This document shows, in pieces, positions 1 through 4,651 of a stretch of DNA of 5,665 bases. Where the stretch lies: assembly GCA_030690025.1 (NCBI GenBank), contig JAUYDJ010000142.1, forward strand, positions 1 through 5,665, given 5' to 3'. Position numbers and translations under genes: made by a program. This DNA comes from Chloroflexota bacterium (GTDB taxonomy: Bacteria; Chloroflexota; Dehalococcoidia; Dehalococcoidales; JAUYDJ01). Each line of letters opens with the position of its first letter. Within the stretch, counting starts at the first letter, position 1. The notes under the pieces are model-generated. The model was not told the DNA's origin. It made no database searches and worked only from the letters and a program-made list of their open reading frames with translations.

Positions 1-1
1 T

Positions 2-49
2 CCGGCAGGGTGGTAGAATGTTCAATTCATTCAATTTCTTGGCAACCCA
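2..49 (-). other. In-frame continuation of the recombinase beyond the amber codon
   Basis: After the TAG at 50-52 the same frame reads WVAKKLNELNILPPCR to the window edge. This matches the pattern that follows the '..I..iF.w...G.s' block in large serine recombinases (I/V-A-k-x-L-N-x-x-g-I-x-x-P). The stop therefore falls inside the family's normal sequence rather than at its end. A sense codon one base away (for example TAC or TAT for Tyr) would restore an uninterrupted protein. The remainder lies outside the window. Confidence 0.6.
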
Positions 50-820
50 CTATGCGGTGCGTCCCTCGTCTGCCAACCAGACGAAAATCTGGGTGACTAC
101 CCAGGCCGGGCTCCCCCAAACTGGCTCCCCATCAGGCCCGAGTTCGTTTATTTCCCACCAAGCACGGAGCACCTTAGCTCTGCCTGTTCGAGGTTCAATG
201 ACCTTATCCGCTCGATAGGTGTAGCCATGTGAGGGTCGGTGTGCAGGTACCTTGCCAGACAGAACACGCGCAATATTGCCAGCTAGGGCATTGTCGCGGT
301 TGCACTTCACCCGTAGCGCGTTTGCCTGGGCTTGAATAAGTCTTGTTGTCTGGCTTCCCCAATCCTGGCCACCAGGGGCATCGCCGTATATCACCTGCAC
401 GCCGTAGTAAGCACACTCCCTCTCGAAGGTCAACTGATGGAGCGGATCTGCCGAAAGCCGGCCTTGGAAAGGAATAATGACTCCAGCTATACGTCTACCA
501 GCTATCAGCTCTTTACGCAGACGGGTAATGCCAGGGCGATTTAAGTCTTCGCTTGACTCAGCATCATATATCACGTATTCCCGGGGAATAATCGCGCCAT
601 TTGGCTTGGTCAGTTTCGCACATGACAGCAGATACTCCCCTAGTCGGTCATTCTGCGCCTGCTCCCGCGTGGATTGTCTTGTGTATGCCACCCACCAATG
701 CCTGAGATTTAAGTCGCACCCTCTCACGCCGAACCCCTGCTCGCAGCCAGCTGCTTTTGCTGCCTCTACAACATAACGGTCCAGACGTTCCTTGCTCATA
801 ACTTCTATCGTCTGAGTCAT
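50..820 (-). CDS. Serine recombinase (resolvase/invertase superfamily), cut short by an in-frame amber codon
   Basis: Site-specific DNA recombinase of the serine family, which cuts and rejoins DNA through a phosphoserine link. The catalytic domain spans about residues 43-150. The motif AYTRQST carries the likely nucleophile Ser50 and Arg48. The segment RPGITRLRKEL and the block GRLSADP followed by YYGVQVIYGD match the usual order. From about 195 (HGYTYR) the sequence resembles the start of the 'Recombinase' domain of large serine recombinases. Those proteins are usually 450-600 residues, so 256 is short. The frame hits TAG, and family-like sequence resumes directly after it. Two oddities: about 45 residues precede the Y-x-R-x-S motif, and the usual D-R-L-S-R reads G-R-L-S-A (120-124). 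The start is fixed by AGGAGGTGA just upstream. The gene is last in a four-gene operon and follows a ribbon-helix-helix gene by 3 bp. The family call is firm; activity is doubtful. Confidence 0.82.
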   Translation of the reverse strand: MTQTIEVMSKERLDRYVVEAAKAAGCEQGFGVRGCDLNLRHWWVAYTRQSTREQAQNDRLGEYLLSCAKLTKPNGAIIPREYVIYDAESSEDLNRPGITRLRKELIAGRRIAGVIIPFQGRLSADPLHQLTFERECAYYGVQVIYGDAPGGQDWGSQTTRLIQAQANALRVKCNRDNALAGNIARVLSGKVPAHRPSHGYTYRADKVIEPRTGRAKVLRAWWEINELGPDGEPVWGSPAWVVTQIFVWLADEGRTA

Positions 821-823
821 GTT

Positions 824-832
824 TCACCTCCT
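824..832 (-). promoter_or_regulatory. Shine-Dalgarno of the recombinase, embedded in the upstream stop region
   Basis: The minus strand reads AGGAGGTGA, then AAC and ATG. The same bases encode the last two arginines and the TGA of the preceding gene. A ribosome finishing that gene ends on the recombinase start site, so the two are probably translationally coupled. The site decides the recombinase start at 820. Confidence 0.75.
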
Positions 833-1084
833 GAATAGCCAATCTCGTATAATACCATCATTTTCTTTAGGAACGGGCGATTGTGAAAATTCCCATTTAG
901 TAACTGCCTCAACAGTCTCTTGCGGTCCACCCTTCACCGACCTCGACCACAATATGCGCATCTCCAGTGCGGTCTCGACCACGTGCCCTCGGGACGCTTC
1001 GCTATCGTCCCCGTAGTGCTCTATGGCAAGTTTGCTAATTTCCTCAAGCAACTTGTCATCAACGTATATGTCGAGATCTGCCAT
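824..1084 (-). CDS. Small ribbon-helix-helix-like protein, 86 residues
   Basis: The first ~50 residues have the layout of a CopG/Arc-type ribbon-helix-helix DNA-binding fold. A short strand (DLDIYVDD, 3-10) leads into helix A (KLLEEISKLAIEHYG, 11-25), a turn, and helix B (SRGHVVETALEMRILW, 31-46). In this fold the strand pairs in a dimer and touches the DNA major groove. The C-terminal ~40 residues are of no recognised type and end in DWLFRR. A GAGG lies about 8 bases before the ATG. The start overlaps the end of the 55-residue gene by 26 bp, and the end overlaps the recombinase ribosome site. A repressor or recombination accessory factor is plausible from position alone; no target is shown. 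Confidence 0.65.
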   Translation of the reverse strand: MADLDIYVDDKLLEEISKLAIEHYGDDSEASRGHVVETALEMRILWSRSVKGGPQETVEAVTKWEFSQSPVPKENDGIIRDWLFRR

Positions 1085-1226
1085 TACAATACCTCAAGTA
1101 ACGCTTTATTGCATCCCGAACAAAACGGCTAACTGCCCTCATGCCTTCACCGGGCCAAAGCTGCTCGATGGAGGCCACAATCATTGGCATTAAGTCGTCC
1201 CTTATAGTTAGCTGCAATCTTGCCAT
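1059..1226 (-). CDS. Small ribbon-helix-helix-like protein, 55 residues
   Basis: A short reading frame, ATG at 1226 to TGA at 1059. It begins MARLQLTIRDD, a strand typical of ribbon-helix-helix proteins. Helix A follows (LMPMIVASIEQLW, 12-24), then a GEGM turn and helix B (AVSRFVRDAIKRYLRY, 31-46). The tail overlaps the next gene by 26 bp in another frame. The AAGG before the start is a weak ribosome site. An in-frame TAA five codons upstream rules out a longer protein. It starts 51 bp after the 163-residue gene. It is the first of two adjacent ribbon-helix-helix candidates, which might act as a pair or bind separate operators. The low-scoring start lowers certainty, but the fold pattern is good. 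Confidence 0.6.
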   Translation of the reverse strand: MARLQLTIRDDLMPMIVASIEQLWPGEGMRAVSRFVRDAIKRYLRYCNGRSRHIR

Positions 1227-1277
1227 CGCCTTAACAACTTGTTAGATATTACTCCAGGATATTACTTGCATACATGG

Positions 1278-1769
1278 TCACTGTTGCCTTCTGAATACTC
1301 CCCTCTTGCCTTGGACTTTTTCAAACTGAGGTTTGAACCCGTTCAGGATGGTCGAGATTGTGGCGGTAGGATTGAATGCATCAATCTTCATCCCGCGGCG
1401 CTTTAGTTCTTCGAAAACTGCTTCGTCGCTAACATCATCTCCTGGTTTGGTTATCGATAGCGCCACCTCTCGGATTGCTTGCTTTCTAGATTCCGGAGTG
1501 TCCAGAAGCACTTCTGTGATTGGTGCTTCCGTGGGGCGAGGTGGAGGCTGCTTGCCAAACATAGTGAAGTACATGTCGCTGAAAATGTGATGCATCTGCC
1601 TTACAAACCCCTCCTGTTGCCCTACCCACTGACCAATTGGTTGGATCTCGCCCAGATAGTCTTGGCATATGTACATTATTTTGAGAATGTCCGCCTCAGC
1701 GTAAGTTACCTTGTTCAACTGCTCCTCTACAAGTGACCTCCAGTCTTTTAATGCCGGTGACTCTGCCAT
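1278..1769 (-). CDS. Hypothetical protein with winged-helix-like C-terminus, 163 residues
   Basis: First gene of the minus-strand operon. I do not recognise the family. Residues 5-70 look helical and acidic to amphipathic (EEQLNKVTYAEADILKIMYI and on). A proline-rich linker follows at about 74-84 (QPPPRPTEAPI). Residues 95-163 read like a small winged-helix domain: helix (RKQAIREVALSI), helix (SDEAVFEELKRRG), then NPTATISTILNGF followed by FEKVQGKRGVFRR. The last part has the recognition-helix-plus-wing pattern seen in HARE-HTH-like domains. No membrane segment or signal peptide is seen. The ATG is preceded by GGAGGTG at good spacing, and a promoter lies just upstream. By position it is a candidate regulator or DNA-binding partner of the recombinase module; this is inference. 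Confidence 0.7.
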   Translation of the reverse strand: MAESPALKDWRSLVEEQLNKVTYAEADILKIMYICQDYLGEIQPIGQWVGQQEGFVRQMHHIFSDMYFTMFGKQPPPRPTEAPITEVLLDTPESRKQAIREVALSITKPGDDVSDEAVFEELKRRGMKIDAFNPTATISTILNGFKPQFEKVQGKRGVFRRQQ

Positions 1770-1798
1770 CGCCTACACCTCCAACGATTCTAATTTCT

Positions 1799-1827
1799 AG
1801 AATAGCACATATTTATGGTTGTGTCAA
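1799..1827 (-). promoter_or_regulatory. Sigma-70-type promoter of the recombinase operon
   Basis: The minus strand has a perfect -35 TTGACA (1822-1827), a 17-bp spacer and a -10 TATTCT (1799-1804, four of six consensus bases). Transcription would start near 1792, about 23 bases before the ATG at 1769 and just ahead of its GGAGGTG. It is the only good promoter seen upstream of the four-gene cluster. Confidence 0.6.
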
Positions 1828-1839
1828 TACTATTGCTTG

Positions 1840-1869
1840 ACCATAGTTCTTAGACACAAATACTATGGT
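1840..1869. promoter_or_regulatory. Palindrome upstream of the operon promoter, possible operator
   Basis: ACCATAG (1840-1846) and CTATGGT (1863-1869) form a perfect 7-bp inverted repeat with a 16-base gap, about 12 bp upstream of the -35. A nearby direct repeat, AATACTAT(T/G)G, occurs at 1826-1835 and 1859-1868. Its first copy overlaps the -35 region. Such paired short repeats suit ribbon-helix-helix repressors. Binding is inferred, not shown. Confidence 0.35.
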
Positions 1870-2148
1870 TACTAACCTAGTTGGCGAGCCTGTGGCAGGT
1901 TGAGCCCATGATGACATATTTAGCGGTTTCGGTGCACCTGGAGGTGGTAAGCAATTTTGACAATTGGGGTGGCAAATTAGCGTGAGAATTTTAGCCTAGA
2001 AGTGGTCATTTCCCGTAAGCGGCGAATCCCCATAGCGTGCTTATCCCACAATGCGATAATGTTTAATGCCCTGCACAAGAAGATGTTGTGCAATCATAGA
2101 GTGAAACCATCAGGCATAGCTGAGGTTATTAGCTATTTGGATATATCG
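1870..2148. other. Gene-free stretch with relic repeats and a hairpin
   Basis: No credible gene on either strand. An 18-base segment at 1910-1927 matches the start of the downstream hydrolase gene with one mismatch. From about 1942 to 2012 there are three loose direct repeats of a GTGG-(T/C)-(A/C)-A...ATT type (GGTGGTAAGCAATTTTGA, GGTGGCAAATTAGCGTGAG, AGTGGTCATTT). These remind me of the repeat-rich ends of IS21-family elements, but no such transposase is present. TGCACAA (2072-2078) and TTGTGCA (2086-2092) form a perfect 7-bp hairpin. ATAGCT and AGCTAT at 2116-2136 form a weaker one. Read as decayed mobile DNA. Confidence 0.4.
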
Positions 2149-2172
2149 AAAAGACTATACAGATAGTCTTTT
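2149..2172. terminator. Symmetric hairpin with A and T tails, possible bidirectional terminator
   Basis: AAAAGACTAT (2149-2158), loop ACAG, ATAGTCTTTT (2163-2172): a perfect 10-bp stem ending in a run of T on either strand. It lies at the 3' end of the broken minus-strand gene; the stop codon of the last remnant frame (2155-2157) is inside the stem. The stem is AT-rich, so termination would be weaker than for a GC-rich hairpin. Confidence 0.45.
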
Positions 2173-2328
2173 CCTAGCTACGAAATGTTTCCTTAGGGCT
2201 TTCAAGTTGATCCTCCAAACCGGCTTGTTGGATCCAACGAAATACCCAGGGGGTTGGCACCCCCACAAAATACCCATCTTGTTGGCTGAAGCTAGAAGCA
2301 CAGTGAGGATGTGTGTTGGATTACCTCA
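2155..2328 (-). pseudogene. 3' remnant of a coding sequence, unrecognised
   Basis: After a TGA at 2326-2328 a minus-strand frame stays open to TAG at 2155. It includes ILTVLLASANKMGILWG and SNKPVWRINLKALRKHF, which look like real protein (KPVWRIN...AL resembles the end of small DNA-binding domains, but I cannot name it). There is no ribosome site or proper start at its 5' end. The frame is also open upstream of the TGA to about 2385, and a Trp codon in place of the TGA would join the two. It lies in a different frame from the conserved piece at 2321-2563. It is either the frameshifted end of that gene or a fused relic. Confidence 0.35.
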
Positions 2329-2563
2329 AATTACCGCGTTCGTCACAGCAGTGGCATTGTCCGAACCCAGTACTATTAACGACCTTCATCTCATAACCCT
2401 TATCCATCAGCGTGCAAGCCAGATACATTTCCCAGAATCTGGCATCGAAATCCCTGCGTATTTGCTCCAAAAAGTGACTATCCGCGTAGGGGTGATATTT
2501 CACCCAGAGAGATTCGCAGAACATCTTGACATCCTTTGTTCTTGGCGATGTCGTTGTCCAGGG
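2321..2563 (-). pseudogene. Middle piece of an IS-interrupted conserved hypothetical gene
   Basis: Directly after the IS end the frame SLDNDIAKNKG has clean codon use, and it is the frame that joins the 5' piece when the IS is removed. Near 2525-2533 the reading must shift by one base to continue as VKMFCESLWVKYHPYADSHF and then RRDFDARFWEMYLACTLMDK. This stretch, LW-x-x-Y-x-PYAD-x-x-F-L followed by FWEMYLA-x-x-L, I recall from a family of uncharacterised bacterial proteins of a few hundred residues; function unknown to me. Past about residue KGYEM the likeness ends, and the frame stops at 2321. One IS insertion, one frameshift and loss of the remaining body make this a pseudogene. Confidence 0.6.
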
Positions 2564-2566
2564 AAT

Positions 2567-2600
2567 ATGTCAGGGTTAATTGTTCAGCGATTTTGTCAGT
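2567..2600. repeat. Left terminal inverted repeat of the IS
   Basis: Pairs with 4182-4216. Its core TGTTCAGCGATTTTGTCAGT (2581-2600) matches TGTTCAGGGATAATGTCAGT at the other end in 17 of 20 bases. TGTCAG occurs at both edges of the repeat, suggesting multiple transposase contacts. The transposase stop codon (2596-2598) lies inside it. Confidence 0.6.
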
Positions 2601-4182
2601 AGGACACCTCTGCCATGGCAACACTTCTGCTAAGGTATTGTGAAAATGGAGAAGGTAGCGGCTCCCTCTCACTCCTAGCTTGGGCATCAAGGAGCCGTTT
2701 GAGCGTACCGTCGGAGATAGCTAGCTCCTTAGCTCCCTGGTGGCGGGAGAGTTCACCCGAGGCGATGCGCGCGGCAATAGAAGCGAAGCGCTGCTCAAAT
2801 CCGGGTTGTTCATTTACCCGGGGACGGCCGATCTGCTTGCCCTTTTCCCTGGCTCGCTTCACGCCCTCCCGGGTAAGTTCACGGTGCAACCGCCTAAGTT
2901 CGGAGTCCTCAAACCAGATAGTTTTGAGCTGAGGCTGAGGTGGAGGCAGCTCATCTTCCTCGGGTTCTCCAGGCTGAAGGCAGGGTAGTGGTAAAGCAGC
3001 CAGCTCCCGCAGGGTTGTCGCCAGCGGCGGCGCCTCTTTGGGATTGAGCACCTTACCCCGGCAGCAGACCATCAGCTGGCCGTCCAGGCGCTCCTGGACC
3101 TCGACATGGGACCTGGCATAGCTGGTTCGCTCGCCGTCGGGGAAAAGCTGCAGTGTTTTGCCGTGGTACTGCACTGTGTTATCCCTAGCCACCCTGCGGC
3201 GCTCCTTGATACACAGGATGGCATCCAGGTCCAGTTCCGGGCCCACCGTCCGGTAGGCGACCTCCGGCTGAGCGGCCGGGACGCCGAAGCGCTCGTTGAA
3301 ACGGGGCAGGAATGCTGCAAGGATATTGTTAGCCTCGGCGATGGTTCTGGCACCGGCCAGGCGCAACTCGGTCACCAGCCTGTCCTGGAAGGTGCCGTTG
3401 GCCCGCTCGATTCTCCCCTTGGCCTCGGGGCTCTGGGCGAATATCTGTGCCACCCCGAGCTCCCGCATGGCGCGGCTAAACTGGGTCGGCCTGAGCTTGT
3501 CGGCAGGAGGCGCTTCCCCGTTACCCGGCACCGCGGAGCGGAATATAAGGCTGCGGTCGCTATAGAGCGCCAGAGGCAGGCCTTTCCCCTGGATGATGCC
3601 TTTCATCAGCCTGAAATAGCCCGGCGTATCCTCCTGCTCCTGGAACAGGGCATACGGCACTGAGCCGGTAGCGTCATCCACGGCCAGGAGCAGGGTGAAA
3701 CAATCCCCGCGCTCCTCCAGCCAGTGGTGATGGCTGCCGTCGATCTGCACCAGCATGCCCTCCTGGGGCATGCGCTGACGCCGGCAGCGGTGACCGGGAG
3801 CACGGCGGTGCCTGGGGCTGCAGAGCCCGTTTCCCACCAGGAAACGCCTCACCGTGGAGCGGGAAAGCGCGATGCCCTCGCGCTCGGAGAGGAGTTCAGT
3901 CAGGTGCGAGTGGTTCGCGCCCTGGTAACGGTCCCGGGCCAGTTCTATCACCCTTGACCTGATACCCGGAGCCTTAGAATTCCATGGTAACCGGCCGCGG
4001 TTCCCGTGGGCTAAAGCAGCGGCACCCTCCCTTCTGTAGGCTGCCAGGAGTCGCCATACGTGGCGCTCACTTAACCCTATCAGCTGCGCCGCCTCTTTAA
4101 CAGGATACTGCCGGTCCAGGACCATGTTCATGATGCTCAGCCTAGTTTGCTCTTTTGCGGTCAATGTCAGTCCTTTCATCAA
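2596..4182 (-). CDS. ISNCY-type DDE transposase with a resolvase-like C-terminal tail
   Basis: Catalyses cut-and-join movement of the IS. An N-terminal helix-turn-helix (about 24-48: PVKEAAQLIGLSERHVWRLL) and a second helical DNA-binding region (about 90-115) precede an integrase-fold core. The acidic triad is visible: Asp148 in VQIDGS, Asp209 in LYSDRS and Glu259 in AKGRIERANGT. The phrases AALAHGNRGR, GMLVQIDGS and LLAVDDATG are typical of ISNCY transposases. A proline-rich linker (about 402-420) leads to an unusual tail: REGVKRAREKGKQIGRPRV (438-456), then SRHQGAKELAISDGTLKRLL (479-498). That is the linker and helix-turn-helix pattern of serine resolvases. The total of 528 residues exceeds the ~420-450 I associate with the family. 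The first codon is TTG inside the inverted repeat, with AGGGA 9 bases upstream; the adjacent ATG (4179) is the alternative. No internal stop is seen, so the gene is probably intact. Confidence 0.85.
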   Translation of the reverse strand: MMKGLTLTAKEQTRLSIMNMVLDRQYPVKEAAQLIGLSERHVWRLLAAYRREGAAALAHGNRGRLPWNSKAPGIRSRVIELARDRYQGANHSHLTELLSEREGIALSRSTVRRFLVGNGLCSPRHRRAPGHRCRRQRMPQEGMLVQIDGSHHHWLEERGDCFTLLLAVDDATGSVPYALFQEQEDTPGYFRLMKGIIQGKGLPLALYSDRSLIFRSAVPGNGEAPPADKLRPTQFSRAMRELGVAQIFAQSPEAKGRIERANGTFQDRLVTELRLAGARTIAEANNILAAFLPRFNERFGVPAAQPEVAYRTVGPELDLDAILCIKERRRVARDNTVQYHGKTLQLFPDGERTSYARSHVEVQERLDGQLMVCCRGKVLNPKEAPPLATTLRELAALPLPCLQPGEPEEDELPPPQPQLKTIWFEDSELRRLHRELTREGVKRAREKGKQIGRPRVNEQPGFEQRFASIAARIASGELSRHQGAKELAISDGTLKRLLDAQARSEREPLPSPFSQYLSRSVAMAEVSY

Positions 4183-4216
4183 CTGACATTATCCCTGAAC
4201 AGTTAGCTACTGACCA
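4182..4216. repeat. Right terminal inverted repeat of the IS
   Basis: Partner of 2567-2600. On the minus strand it begins TGGTCAGTAGCTAAC and runs through TGTTCAGGGATAATGTCAG to the transposase start. The TAA that closes the 5' piece of the host gene (4203-4205) falls within this repeat, so the host frame is ended by IS sequence. Confidence 0.6.
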
Positions 4217-4310
4217 AATTGTAGACCATCGACATTGGCGAGGAGTCCGAGCGTATGTAATTGTATCTAGGGTCATCAGCAGCTAGAGCATTGTCGAATA
4301 ACGGTTCCAT
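4203..4310 (-). pseudogene. 5' piece of the IS-interrupted conserved hypothetical gene
   Basis: From ATG at 4310 the frame reads MEPLFDNALAADDPRYNYI, then RSDSSPMSMVYN, before entering the IS and stopping at TAA after 35 codons. A strong AGAGGAAGG lies 5-6 bases ahead of the ATG (4316-4324). The opening fits the N-terminus of the same uncharacterised family as the piece at 2321-2563 (LFD-x-AL-x-x-DDPRY, then LW..PYAD, then FWEMYLA). Host sequence proper ends at about 4217. When the IS and one AAT are removed, the codons run TAC AAT TCC CTG GAC AAC (YNSLDN), which is good evidence that both pieces were once one gene. Confidence 0.55.
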
Positions 4311-4328
4311 TCAGCCCTTCCTCTTGGA

Positions 4329-4337
4329 ATTATACCA
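4329..4337 (-). promoter_or_regulatory. Extended -10 element ahead of the broken gene
   Basis: The minus strand reads TGGTATAAT, a perfect TATAAT with the TGn extension; no convincing -35 is present. It ends 18 bases before the ATG at 4310, so the leader would be only about 12 bases and the ribosome site would lie at its very 5' end. That closeness makes the call tentative. If active it would also transcribe the IS transposase, which points the same way. Confidence 0.35.
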
Positions 4338-4581
4338 CCTCGACCATCGGTCATACATTTTGACGATTTGTTACTCTCTATTCTGCCTCAACTTGGTATT
4401 TGGAGTTTTACTGGTATTTTCAGTTGGATTCCACTACACTTGTGCTTCAGTTACTGGCTATTCAGTGTAACTCCAGCTGAAAAGGATTCGCGTTTATTGT
4501 ATCAAATGGGATTTGAGTAAGTCGCGGTAAGCAGTGATGTTTGAAAAAACAGAATCAGTCGAGAGCTGAATTTTTTGGAAA
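4338..4581. other. Intergenic region without a recognisable gene
   Basis: AT-rich spacer between the divergent broken gene and the hydrolase. A plus-strand frame through it is hydrophobic but lacks a ribosome site and begins inside the IS-flanking gene. A small GACC-ATC-GGTC palindrome lies at 4342-4352. Nothing else is supported. Confidence 0.4.
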
Positions 4582-4598
4582 GTGTAAAACCTTTACAC
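4582..4598. promoter_or_regulatory. 17-bp palindrome over the -35 of the hydrolase promoter, candidate operator
   Basis: GTGTAAA-ACC-TTTACAC: perfect 7-bp arms with a 3-base centre. The right arm contains the -35 hexamer TTTACA (4592-4597). Its size and position are those of a repressor site for a dimeric helix-turn-helix regulator. The regulator is unknown and not encoded next to it in the window. Confidence 0.5.
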
Positions 4599-4620
4599 GA
4601 CAGGAACTAGTTACTATAAT
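4592..4620 (+). promoter_or_regulatory. Promoter of the isochorismatase-like gene
   Basis: -35 TTTACA (4592-4597, five of six consensus bases), 17-bp spacer, -10 TATAAT (4615-4620, perfect). Transcription would start near 4627, leaving a ~25-base leader that contains the AGGAGG at 4641-4646. This is the strongest promoter in the window. Confidence 0.7.
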
Positions 4621-4633
4621 GACACCATTATAG
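4614..4633. promoter_or_regulatory. Palindrome over the -10 and transcription start
   Basis: CTATAAT-GACACC-ATTATAG: perfect 7-bp arms around a 6-base centre. The left arm is the -10 element and the right arm covers the expected start. It could be a second operator; only its right half would be in the transcript, so an RNA hairpin is unlikely. Confidence 0.4.
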
Positions 4634-4651
4634 GGTTAAGAGGAGGACAAT

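Larger units (their letters stand above)
2567..4216 (-). mobile_element. Insertion sequence, ISNCY-like, about 1650 bp
   Basis: Contains a single transposase gene filling almost the whole element. The ends form imperfect inverted repeats (2567-2600 against 4182-4216; 26 of 34 aligned bases match with one gap). AAT flanks both proposed ends (2564-2566 and 4217-4219) and could be a 3-bp target duplication. Excising the element plus one AAT joins the two pieces of the host gene in frame, which supports these boundaries. An alternative left end at 2555 is possible, because 2555-2573 also resembles the repeat. The element is more GC-rich than its surroundings, consistent with recent arrival from elsewhere. 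It is transcribed in the same direction as the gene it interrupts. Confidence 0.7.

Noticed and set aside
477..776. Plus-strand 99-codon frame
   Set aside because: Shadow of the recombinase gene, which has clear motifs on the minus strand and a strong ribosome site.
50..2328. Alternative genetic code suggested by the TAG in the recombinase and the TGA in the 3' remnant
   Set aside because: TAG ends the hydrolase, and TGA ends the transposase and several operon genes, at sensible lengths; ordinary decay explains the two internal stops better.
2207..2602. Plus-strand reading frame of 131 codons
   Set aside because: Antisense to the broken gene pieces, where the minus strand has family-like protein (FWEMYLACTL); it also runs into the IS end.
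3106..3663. Long plus-strand reading frame of 185 codons
   Set aside because: Lies wholly antisense to the intact transposase gene, whose GC-rich codons keep the opposite strand open. No ribosome site, no recognisable motifs.
4261..4470. Plus-strand frame with a hydrophobic C-terminal half, like a small membrane protein
   Set aside because: Starts with TTG without a ribosome site, overlaps the 5' piece of the broken gene on the other strand, and the hydrophobicity is explained by AT-rich sequence.
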